Below are positions 47,701 to 59,700 of a DNA stretch of 64,000 nucleotides, piece after piece. Positions within the stretch are counted from its first letter, which is position 1; each line of letters opens with the position of its first letter. Made by a program: the position numbers and the translations under genes. Under the pieces are notes generated by a model that saw only the letters and a list, made by a program, of their open reading frames with translations, made no database searches and was not told where the DNA came from. The stretch comes from Beroe forskalii (lineage: Eukaryota > Ctenophora > Nuda > Beroida > Beroidae): contig WFMF01000397.1 of the NCBI GenBank assembly GCA_011033025.1, positions 62,001 through 126,000 of the forward strand. The letters are read 5' to 3'.

Positions 47701-50700
47701 CTTGGTTTTTTTTGGGCTTCATCCCCCCCATATGAGTTTAAACCGCAGCCTGTCCGTGGCGGTGTGCTTTGGTAACTAAGAAATATCTTGGTCACGCATA
47801 TTATCTTGCTAAACATCTTCACAATCGCTATTGCCTAAAATCATGCCTTATTAAAGTCTATAAGTGGATTCATGTTTTAAATTGTAATAGCCCTCAAAGT
47901 CGCTGCAAGTTTTCAATCATCAAATAGAGATAAACGTACGATTAATTTTAGCATGCGTTCAAGCCCTTTCACGTGAAAACATAATTGGGAGCAAACTTGG
48001 AAAGCCGAGATGTCAAGAACGGGAAATGGTAGAGCCATGATCGAGGTCAGGTTTTGTTGATCTAAGATAGGAAAATGTTATAGGCTATAAGAGAAGTTCT
48101 GGTGACGTCATTATCACGTCACTATGACGTCATCAACTTAGCGAAATTTTATTTCTTTTTTTAGGTCATCTTTGTGCGCATTTTTCACCAAGAAGGAATG
48201 GAGATAGCTCAAAATGTTGAAAAATAGTTAGTTGGAAATTTAAAGAGCTTTCAGAAAATCATACGGATCATCGGGCTATCTCGATTTTTTCATCGAGATA
48301 TACGCGATTTTCTAAGGTACGGTGAAAAATCGATTTCAAATTATAGGTCAAAACTTAAACGAGTGAGATGTACAACGTATCTTGAGATGAGACCGGTCAA
48401 AGTATGTTGTACTAAGGTGGAATTGTCTTATAGGCTATATGGGAAGTTGGTTTGAGCCTATTTGGGTGCTGTGATGACGTCATCAAAATCGCGTAAAACC
48501 ACTATAATAGCGTATTTTGCGATAAAACGCTATTTTGCACTACTTTTTGAACATCTCTAACTCAGAGAGTTTTCATAGGATAATGTTTTACGTCGATATT
48601 TTGCTTTTAGACCTCGAGATTTAGCTATAAAAATAGTTTCAAGGTGATCGGTCGAAAAATGTCGTCATGTGAAGCCTCTAAAATTGAGCCGCAAAATGGT
48701 TGAAATTGCGTTTATGACGAAAAAATTGTACTGTTGCCCTATTCTGTGATACAATGGTGAACTAATAATGGTTTCTTCATGTCTCGCAGTGACTAAATGT
48801 GGGAAATATACGATGAAATAGTGAATCACGTGAGTTCACGCGGACGGTTTGTAGAAATTAGGGGATTTGAAGAAATTGATATTTACACGGGATTTTCGAC
48901 TTGATTACGTTGAAATGAGTTCAAATACGACTAATGCACATGAAATAAGATGCATGTGCTATACTTCAGCACGTGAGTACACACGGACGTTTTGTAGAAA
49001 TTAGAGGATATGGACACCTTCATGTAAAAGTGGCAATTTTGCCTGATTCCAAGTTTTGTCAGAGAATGTGATTTTATTATCATTAGACAAAGTTTACACA
49101 ATAATTGACCTTGACCTTCGTTAAATAGAGTGGTGGTGGCATACAATGTCGAAAAAATCAAAACCAAAATTGATCTGTGAAAAGAATTAGAACTAAATTA
49201 ATCTCGGCCATTTTAATGATAACAGAAACACAGGCCTCAAGCAATGAAGATGATAACGTGGTCTATAATCCGAATTTCAACCACTTTTATCAATATCTAA
49301 CTACCAGATAATTGAAGCACTGGTACACTGGACCATACCTACTGAAAATTGTATTGATTTATTAATCATGATAACAAAAACACGAGTTTAAAGTTGATAC
49401 AAGCCTCTTCTTAGAGAGACTGCAATTCCAAGCCAGGCCTGAATTGAGGCTTCCAAGGCTGGTAAAAAATGTGAGGCACTACATAATTGATGGCTTAGCT
49501 AGGATAAAAATTCATATCATAAGCCAAAATGGAGCATTAAGACACATTTCCCTGTGGTACAACTTGCTTCTCTATTGCTAGAACGTGTTTTTGAAACCTC
49601 ATTTTCGATCTTTTTAGTGATTTTCGGTTATTTCTTGGTTACCAAATGCTTTGGATTGATCTTGCAGTGATTTTAAGGAATTATAGAAAACAGAATATTC
49701 ATTATCTGGCCGAATTTGGATAATTTTGTCACTATCATACCGAAGTGTGTGTAAATTATCAGTTTTGAGCACAAATATAATCATTAGCCACATTTCAATG
49801 AATAGGATGACAAGAGTAACCCTTTTACAATCATCTTGACAGGAGTTGCCAATCCTATAGCCAAAGTTTATGGTTATAAAGACACAATTCTATTATTTTC
49901 TCTCCAGAATTCACAACTTTGTGTTTTTTAAACCTATGTAAGTGGTTGATAGTTAAATCTTCACTTTATTTGGCGAGAATTTTAGGTACTGCTATGCAAT
50001 AAAGAACCAATTAGTAATCATATCAAAAAGAAATGTAATGTTAGTTGGCCAAGAAATGGATTAGAATATCACAATTGTGTATAAATTATCATTTTCGGCC
50101 ATTTTAACTAATTCAGATAAATTTTTTGATTTGTATGCGATAGCAAACATTTTCACTATCTCTTATACAAGAAAAAGGCATAAATGCTGCTAAATTATTG
50201 ATAATAACAACACATTTAGCTTTGTGTGTTGAAATTACCATATTGAGGCGATTTATGCGTGTTTCCATGACCCCAGATCAGCCACATATTGAGAAGTGAC
50301 ATATCAACAGGGCTAGTTACCTCCTTTAGCCTCTATGGTTATATTCAGTGTTCCAATGGATAGCAAAGTCACAAAAGTGTTTTTGTATCAAATCGGGCCT
50401 TATTAATGAAATTTTGTATTTTTAGTGATTCCATTATCCTCAAATTACCCACTTGCTGATATCTGAAAAATTTCAACTGATTATCATGTTAATTGTCAAA
50501 GATATTCAACATTTTCGATTTTAACCAATTTCTGAAAAGCGGGAAATTGCCACTTTTACATGAAGGTGTCCATTTAAAGAAATTGATGTTTACACGGGAT
50601 TTTCGACTTGATTATGTTGAAATAAGTTTAAATGCGACTAATGCACGTGAAATTAGATCGGTTGCTATTTTTCAGCACGTGAGTACACACGGACGATTTG

Positions 50701-53700
50701 TAGAAATTAGGGGATTTGAAGAAATTGATTTTCACACGGGATTTTCGACTTGCTTACGTTGAAATGAGTTCAAATACGACTTATTCACATGAAATTAGAT
50801 CTGGTTGCTATATTTTAGCACGTGAGTTCACGTGGACGATTTGTAGAAATTAAGAAATATATCAATTCTAGTAATTCCAAGTTAGAATAACGTAGTTTGG
50901 AACTTCTTCTGGGTAAGTTGCGTGGGTTAGACTTGCGTGTGGGCTAGTAACGTGGGTTCGGACTACGTGAGGGCAAGTGACGTGGGTCCAAACTGCCATT
51001 GGGCAAGTAACATGGGTTCAAACTACATCATCTGTCAAGATATCACCACCAAAACCGTTGGACGGTTGGTCTAGTAACCCCCCGCGGGTTTGGATGTGAC
51101 AACGGAACCTGAAGAGATACAAAATGGACTGATCACATCCAAACCAGCGGGGGGTTACTAGACCAACCGTCCAACGGTTTTGGTGGTTTATATAATAATA
51201 AGAGCTGATAATTCGGGACCCAATTTATAAAGCCGAGATCTCAAGAACGGGAAATGGTAGAGCCATGATCGAGGTCAGGTTTTGTTGATCTAAGATAGGA
51301 AAGTGTTATAGGCTATAAGAGAAGTTCTGGTGACGTCATTTTCACGTCATTATGACGTCATCAACTTAGCGAAATTTTATTGCTTTTTTAGCGAAAATAG
51401 GCCATTTTTGAGCGCATTTTTCACCAAGAAGGAAAGGCGATAGCTCAAAAATTTTGAAAAATCGTTAGTTGGAAATTTAAAGAGCTTTCAGAAAATCATA
51501 TGGATCATTGGGCTATCTCGATTTTTCATCGAGATATACGCGATTTTCTAAGGTACGGTGAAAAATCAATTTCAAAATTTTAGGAGAAAAACTTAAACGA
51601 GTGATATGTCACGAACTGCAGCATATCTTGAGATGAGACCGGTCAAAGTATGTTGTACTAAGGCGGAATTGTCTTATAGGCTATATGGGAAGTTGGTTTG
51701 AGCTTATTTGTGTGCTGTGATGACGTCATCAAAATCGCGTAAAACCACTAAAATAGCGTATTTTGTAATAGAACGCTATTTTGCGCTACTTTTACATCTC
51801 CAACTCATAGAGTTTTCATCGGATTATGTGGGTCCGAATAACGGGGGTCCGAATAACGGGGTTCCGAATAACGGGGGTCCGAATATCGGGGGTCCGAATA
51901 ACGGGGTCCGAATAACGGGGGTCCGAATAACGGGGGTCCGAATAACGGGGGTCCGAATAATGGGGTCCGAATAATGGGGGTCCGAATAACGGGGTTACAA
52001 ATAACCGGGGTCCAAATAACGGGGGTCCCAAATAACGGGGGTCCAAATAACGGGGAAATATACGATGGACTAGTGAAGCACGTGAGATCACGCGGACGTT
52101 TTGTAGAAATTAGGGATTTGAAGAAATTGATATTTACGCAGGATTTTCGACTTGATTATGTTGAAATGAGTTTAAATACGACTAATGCACATGAAATCAG
52201 ATCTGGTTGCCATATTTATGCACGTGATTACACACAGACGTTTTGTAGAAATTAGGGGATTTGAAGAAATTGATATTTACACGGGATTTTCGACTTGGTT
52301 ACGTTGAAATGAGTTCAAATACGACTAATGCACGTGAAATTAGATCTAGTTGTTATATTCCAGCACGTGAGTTCACGTGGACGATTTGTAGAAATTAAGA
52401 AATATATCAATTCTAGTAATTCCAAGTTAGAATAACGTAGTTTTGGACTTCGTCAGGGTGAGTTATGTGGGTTAGACTTGCGTGTGGGCTAGTAACGTGG
52501 GTTCGGACTACGTGAGGGCAAGTTACGTGGGTCCAAACTGCCTTTGGGCAAGTAACATGGGTTCAAACTACATACATCTGTCAAGATATCGTCACCAAAA
52601 CCGTTGGACGGTTGGTCAAGTAACCCCCCGCGGGTTTGGATGTGACAACGGAACCTGAAAAGAGACAAAATGAGCTGATCACATCCAAACCAGCGGGGGG
52701 TTACTTGACCAACCGTCCAACGGTTTTGGTGATATAAACTTTATAAGTTCATTTAGTACCCCTTTTGATCTCCACATCGGTTATTCGGTTAGCGTTGAGT
52801 ATAAAGGAGTAAAGACATAATGCCGTAGTCACACATCATTGTCCTTGGTCTCAATAATAAACTTCAAACAACATCACTAGTTTTAAGACAGTACAGTGTG
52901 TACACAGACCTTGAGGTCTCTGCTCTGTGAGTTCTGTATAGCCTCCGCTGTTTTGTATCTGAGTTCTGTGCTGGTCAACTTGCGTCTAGCTTCGCATAAC
53001 TCGCTCTCCAGAAGAGAAATCTTCTTGTCTGTGCGTTCCTTCTTCTCAAACTCCTGAAGCGGGGTTAGGGTAATTATTTGCGGGCTTTCTCAACAGCCAA
53101 TACTTTTCTGCAAGTTTGTAGGTGCCGCTTATTACCTGATTAATTACAACTATGTTCAGTTTCGACGATAATATTGAATTACAGTGAGCGCGTTTTTCTT
53201 ATTTCTTGACGTTTATGAACGATGTTTCTTGGAGCTTTGATATCAGAACTTAAAGGGTGTGGTCACGGACTACGCTGTGGTCAAGCTAATTGTAACGATG
53301 ATGGGAGATGTCATCCATAAACTCGAGGAAGTATGGACTATTGAGAAATAGAGGAATATCTGAACATTCCAGTGTTTTATCTTCGGTTTCTGTTGAATAA
53401 AGGAGCTCAGATATAATAGTTTGCAGACTTCAGAGTTCAGACCTGAATTTCAGGCACATCTCACGAATCAGTGAATCTAATTTCAGATCAGTAATTAAAC
53501 CAGGCTGTCTCCGTTGTCAGAAATAATTAGCTGTCTCTTCTCACTTCCCAGAAGTGAGAAGACTAAATGGTAAATAGTGACCAATACACCATTACACCAT
53601 AGTCATTGGTAATGGACACTATTGGCAGACAGAGCGATCGATAACCAGGGTCAGTGAAATTCATTAGCCCGCAACCCATCCCATTGTGTAGCTAATAACT

Positions 53701-56700
53701 TCCTGAAAATAGCAGACAACCACGCACCTTAATTGATAACCCCCTCCCTTCTCACTCATCCTATTCCTCTCCCTTCTCACTCAGTTGCCCTCCCCCGGCC
53801 CTTTCCCTCGGCCCCTCTCACTCACTTGTCTCTCCAGGTTATTCTGGATGGTCTGCAGGTTTCCCAGCAGGACGTTTTGGGTCCTACTCTCCCGAATTAA
53901 GGCCTCGTTTTGGGTCCTCTGCTTGATCTCCGTGACCTTGAGCAGCTCGATCGTCTTACGTTGTCCCTCGAGGGAGTGCCGGAGTTTATTTAGCTCCTCT
54001 CGCGAGCAGAGAGCCTCGTTCTGAAGCCGGTCGTTGGTGAGCTGGAGGCGGGTTACTGCCGTGCTCAGCTCCGAGCACTTGTCTTTGTACTGCTTCACCT
54101 GGAGGGAGGGGTATTGTCAGTGGCAGGGATGATGTTGGAAGGGACATGGTGGAAGGGACATTTTCAGCATATTATCATCAGGAGATAAATCATAAAGGAG
54201 TTCCCAGTTCCTTTATATTTCTAAGTTCAAACAATCACTGGAAAAGCTATTGAATAGTGAAAATGTTCACAAAACACATCTCAATCTAAGTTATACTTCG
54301 CGTATTAGTAATCCGCTGGGATATGCATCTTTTTTAGCGCGCAGCAGTACTAAGTGACGTCATATGCCCGGCGGATTACTAATACGCGAAGTATAGTGAG
54401 GTAAGCAATCTCACCTCAGCAGTGTTGTTATTCTGCGAGTTCTCCAGCAACTTATACTTCTCCTGTGCGAACTCCAGCTTGCTAGCCAGCTGTGTCTTCT
54501 CTGTCAGCATGGCACTGTGTTCTGCCCGGGCCGTGTCTAACTGGTCCTGAACCAGGGCTATCTGATCGCGCTTCTCCGTTTTGTAGGCCGTGAATTCCTT
54601 CTGGAGCTCCGATAGGGCCATTTCGTGTTGGTTGACGGTTTCAGTCTCCGCAGACTTCTTCTTGTTCTTTTCCTTGGGGTCCTCTGCGTTACCTGAAAGG
54701 AAGGGGGCGTGTCAAATTCTGTGTTACCACCGTCACTCGCGTAAGCGGTGGCGTGTGGTCTGTGGATTTAGCACAAAAAATTCTGTGTTACCTGAAAAAA
54801 TGGGGGCGTGTCAAATTCTGCGTTATCTTAAGGGTGGTGCCACATCACACGTATCATATTTATGCAGTGTTACAGGAAAAAGAAGAAAGTTGAATATCAC
54901 CCAAGTGAAACCCCCGACGCATGAAACCCACCATGGTTAGGTTTCCTGACGATGATTAGCAACTCACGGAGCATGGTCAATAAGGTCATCAATAGCTCTC
55001 GTATGATAACAGTCATCAATAATATGTTTCCAGCAAATTGGAGTGTTGTCAACACACAATCTCCACACGGATGACAAATACTACACAAGAGTCTAGTACG
55101 GACTAGTTTATAATCCAGCATTTTACGAAGTATATCGTTTATTACCCATGGTATGTCCGGCTTGAGCCAGCAGGACTCGGTACATGTCTCTTTGTCTAGC
55201 GACTGCTTCCACCATCTCAACTTGTCGGAGCTGGGCATCCTTCAGCTCCCTGATCTGCTCTGCGGCGCTGTCCAGCTTAGCTCGAAGCTCCACCACCTGA
55301 GATTTGGAGATCACGTGGTGTTGTCATGGTCACGTGACATGCGTTGTCATGATCACGCGTGATTCACGATGTCACGTGATCTGTGATGTCACGTGACGCA
55401 TGAAGAACAACGTGCGTGAGATTGGCGTAGTCATATGTGATTTAGGCTGTCATACTGTTCCTCGAACTTTGAAGATCTGTCGTTTTACAGCATATTGTGA
55501 CATATAGTTTGGCGTGCTGTAAACTTTTTTCGCCAAACATTTCCCTTTCTCGGAGGTGTGAAAAGGAAGTAGTGCAAGGCAAACTCTATTTTTGCGTCAA
55601 CCCGGAGAACTTTAAACCCATATAAGGGTAAATCAAACCCATAAAACAATAGCTACTTCAGCGGCAAGAAGGAGTTATGATAAATCGTTATAGGTGTAAG
55701 GTCCACATACACGATAAACCAGCCCGTGCAGTCTAAAAATAACCCGTTGCCGTTTATACGAAGGGTTACGTAAACTTTCATTTTATAATTGCTCTGTTTT
55801 GTTGTTGCATTAGGACGTGTAGGTGTGACATGATGTGATATTTCCCGCCATAAAATACCCGTCATGGTTATTTCCACCCGTTCTGATAATAACCCCTTTC
55901 TTCCCGCCGTTTTCCCCGGGGGTTTTACCTTAGGATCCTCCTCCTCAACTTCTCTTCTTTCCTGTTCCTCGCTCAACTCCCGCACCACACACAGCAACTT
56001 CTGGTTCTGTTGCTGGAGCTCGGAAACGGACCGGAAACTGACCAAGTTGTCACTGATCACCTGTTTTTGGAGGAGAGTGAATTAGTGAACAACGTTAGAA
56101 CTAATAGCATGCGTTAATCAACCAGGATGCTATTTATACGTCTTATCTAATGCACACTTTATATTACTTTATTATCATGTGGGCTTATTGGAATAAACGC
56201 TGGAATATATAATTCATATTAATATTAAGGGGAAGAAGTGGCGTCCTATTTTAAGTTAGGGTGTTTAATTACACTGCAATATAGGTATGTTGGACCTCAG
56301 TATATCATGGTCCTATATTGAAATATGTTGTACGCTTGCCCAGACTCCAGAGTAATTCTCAGTTTACACTTTATCAGTTTACTGTTTGTGTGAGTGCCGT
56401 GCTGATAAAAATTACACATTTACACCCCCTAGAAACGCTGCTGCATCATATTATATTTTGTTACTTTTTATATTTCCTCTCACAAATATATTCGACATAT
56501 TGTCTCCATTTGACACACTGATATGTCGCAGTTTGCACAGCATGTGATATGTACGGCATCACAGTGTGACGCAACACACTGTGGTTTGAACTTTCTCGAT
56601 ACTTAGTGCATTAATTGCTGCATTTTTCGCATTTGATACTTAGATAAAACTCATCGGATGATTTCATTTAGCAGTAGTACGAACGTACACGTATCAATCT

Positions 56701-59700
56701 TATATATTTGTCCATTGACGCAGATCTTAGTTTGACTCTAGTACTGATTCTTTAAGTTACCCATCTAGAAATTTGACGATTCAGTTCCTTGACTCTAGTA
56801 CTGATTCTAAGCTACCCATATAGCATTTGGCGATTCCTCTGAGTTTGTGTTACTTACTTGAGATGAGGAGGAGACTCTACTGGAGTTGTGAGTAGGAGAG
56901 GAGGATCTAGAACTGTGTCGTGACATCCGACCTGCCCTTGCGTCCTCTACTTCTTTCAGTAGCACCTGGGGGAGGTTTTAGAGTTTCGTAGCACTGAGTT
57001 CTGAGGTGGTTTTAGAGATTATATCGGTACCTGGAGAAATTGGGTCTTGAAGGAATAATTATCGCCCATTAATAGCGGTAATGAGCGTAGAACGCTAAAT
57101 GCTGAATATTCTAGCTTACTGATATTAGGTTCAAGCTTCTTCTTGGCCTTTTATAAAGTCCTGTACGGTTATAGAACCTTCAACCTACTTAATGACCATT
57201 TATCAGGAAAAGGCCTACGGTTTTCCAAGAATTAGTCATTCCTGCTTAGGGTTTTACCAATTTAGAAGCATCAACACCTCATACAAGCAAGTTGAGTAAT
57301 CCAAACGCCACAAGCAGGCAGATGCTTTGCTTTTAACAGGAAGGCGGAACAATGAAATACCTCAAGTATTAAAATTCTATTTTTATATTTCTTGAAAAAC
57401 TTGAGTGCTGAGGTATATAATTACGAGACACGGAGACAGATATTTTTCAAACCTCTGACAAAAATTCTTAAACTGACAATGACCCTAGATTACCTAATAA
57501 CAATAACCGAGCCTAGAAGTTGCCTGTACCTAACAAGCAATGTCTATTTGGGCAAGTTTTCAGCTTCCAATAATCAGTTTCCAGACAAGCATTTTCTAAA
57601 ATATTTCTCAATTCTGAGTTTCTGAGAGTTAAAAAAGGTTCCAAGCCGGGCAGCAGTCTCACACGGTAGTTAAAAGAATCTTCACAATCTCCTATATAAA
57701 ACCCATGCACACCCACAGAATTTAAAATAATGTAGAACTTACTGAGCAATCAGAGTGAGTTAATGACTTTTTGTTAACTAAACTTATTGAGCTGATCGGT
57801 CGATTTTATGATGATTTTGGGGCCATATGAGATATGGGAAAGCTTTCGATTGTAGATGTGTATTGATATTACCTGGACTTGTTGGCTGAGGTCTTTGAGT
57901 TGTGTCTTGTGTCTCTCGTTTTCTCGTTTGAGAGCTCTGCTGGTGTTTTGGTTCTCCTCACACGCTATCCGGTAACTCTCAACCTGCTTCATTGACTTCT
58001 CCAGCTTATCTGCCAGATTATCCTGCCGGAAAACAAACAACCATCAATCATCATGTAACAATGTCCAAACTTTGGAAGCAAAAACTTATGTCTTATCACC
58101 CCTGTTTATGATATCCCAAAATGATACCCTGGGCCCTGCCTATGAAACTTCTGACGCAGTCAGGGTAAAGAAGATCTTCATTGGTGACATGTAACTTAAT
58201 AAATTGCAACTAACAGTTGCATTGAGTGCTCGGTCGTCAGCTCAACTCAAATGCCCGATATAGCGCAATAAAATGCCCAATACCAGTGAATATATCCCGG
58301 ATCATGTGACCAGTCCAACACAGATACCCCTCATTACAATCTGTGTCTCATTACCTGATTGAGGAGTGCGTTCTCGTAGTCAGTCCGTTGCTGCTGGAGA
58401 AGAGGAGCTTTCTCCTCGATCTCCTTCAGGATTTGGTCCAGGTACTGAGTTTGGAGGCGGTTCTTGTCCTTTCTCCAGGGCCAGCTGTTCCGTGGCTTCC
58501 ACGTAGGAGCTGTAGATCTGGAGAATCGTCATACCCGACTTCATCAGACCTGTTATTGAGGGTGTTGTTAGGATAGGTGTTGTTAGAACATGATCAGACC
58601 AGTAGAGGGCTGTTAGGATGAACCTAATCACATATATTGGGGTGACAGGAGTTGTGGTAGACAGGAGTTAGCAATAGCCTCGATCAATTCATAGCTAGTG
58701 TGATAAGTTAGGTTTAATTAATTGTGGACCTGCTAACGACTGTATTTTGGGACTAGGAATTTAGAAACCACAATTCATGAAATATCGTGGATCTCACGAT
58801 CTGCAGCTCTCACGTGCGACTCTATGACTTGGCATTGATCATGAAACAATGACCCACCGTACTTATGTGAAGATGTGGGACCCATGTTGCAAATTATTAC
58901 TAATCAAACTGGAGGGACATAGTATGGTACTAATATACGGGCAGATCCTTAGCGGCATAATTTTAACACATATTATCACTTCAGAAATAGGGAGCCCCAT
59001 TATATAAGTCTCATGAGTTATATGTCCTGGAAAGGCAGCCGCCAGTCACAAGCTCATTGCCTACCAAAATAGCCATCTTCGATGACTGTTCCAATATCCA
59101 AAAGTCGAAAGTATGAACCCTCATGGCATGATAAGGTGACTCGAACATAATCTAATTTAATTAATGCGACCGTTAGGCTAAGACAAAACAGACGGGGATG
59201 ACACATTGTTGCTTTTTTTGCTTTTAAAATTTCCTTATCACATGATTCGTTAAAAACGATTTGCGTGGGTTTATAACTGCTGGCTTGGTCTGCCTTTTAT
59301 GTCAAATTTGAGTTAGAACTTTCCGTGATGCCACTAAACTTTTCGATATGGCTGGCATCATTCTGGCACTACCTTTCAGCGTTTTGACCCAACTCACCTC
59401 CGACTGTGACAGCAGTTGATGAGAGCTGTGACACGTCCAGGCTGTTTGAGGAGCCCTCTGCCGTATTACTCTTCCTTGTACTCATAATGAGGTCGTTAGC
59501 ATTGTCCAGCTCGTTCTGCATGCTCGCGATCTTACCTTCCAGCTCCTTTATAACGGCAACATGCTGCGGGGGAGGGGGTAACGTTTAATATATTTCTTTA
59601 TTTGGCATCTATTTCTTTGGCACATCATAGGTTACAAAACCCAATATCGCCGGCGTATTAGGATCCCGAATTTATTGTCATGACATTGACCAATCAGCGC

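Larger units (their letters stand above)
47990..51187. mobile_element. repeat-family copy 3, split by a nested transposon, hairpin at end
   Basis: 5' block 47,990-49,009 lacks the 15-bp minisatellite, reading straight from ATGTTTTACGTCG sequence into ATATACGATGAAATAGTG. After the nested element at 49,010-50,573 the family sequence resumes (AAGAAATTGATGTTTACACG) and ends with the hairpin 51,045-51,187. Confidence 0.8.
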
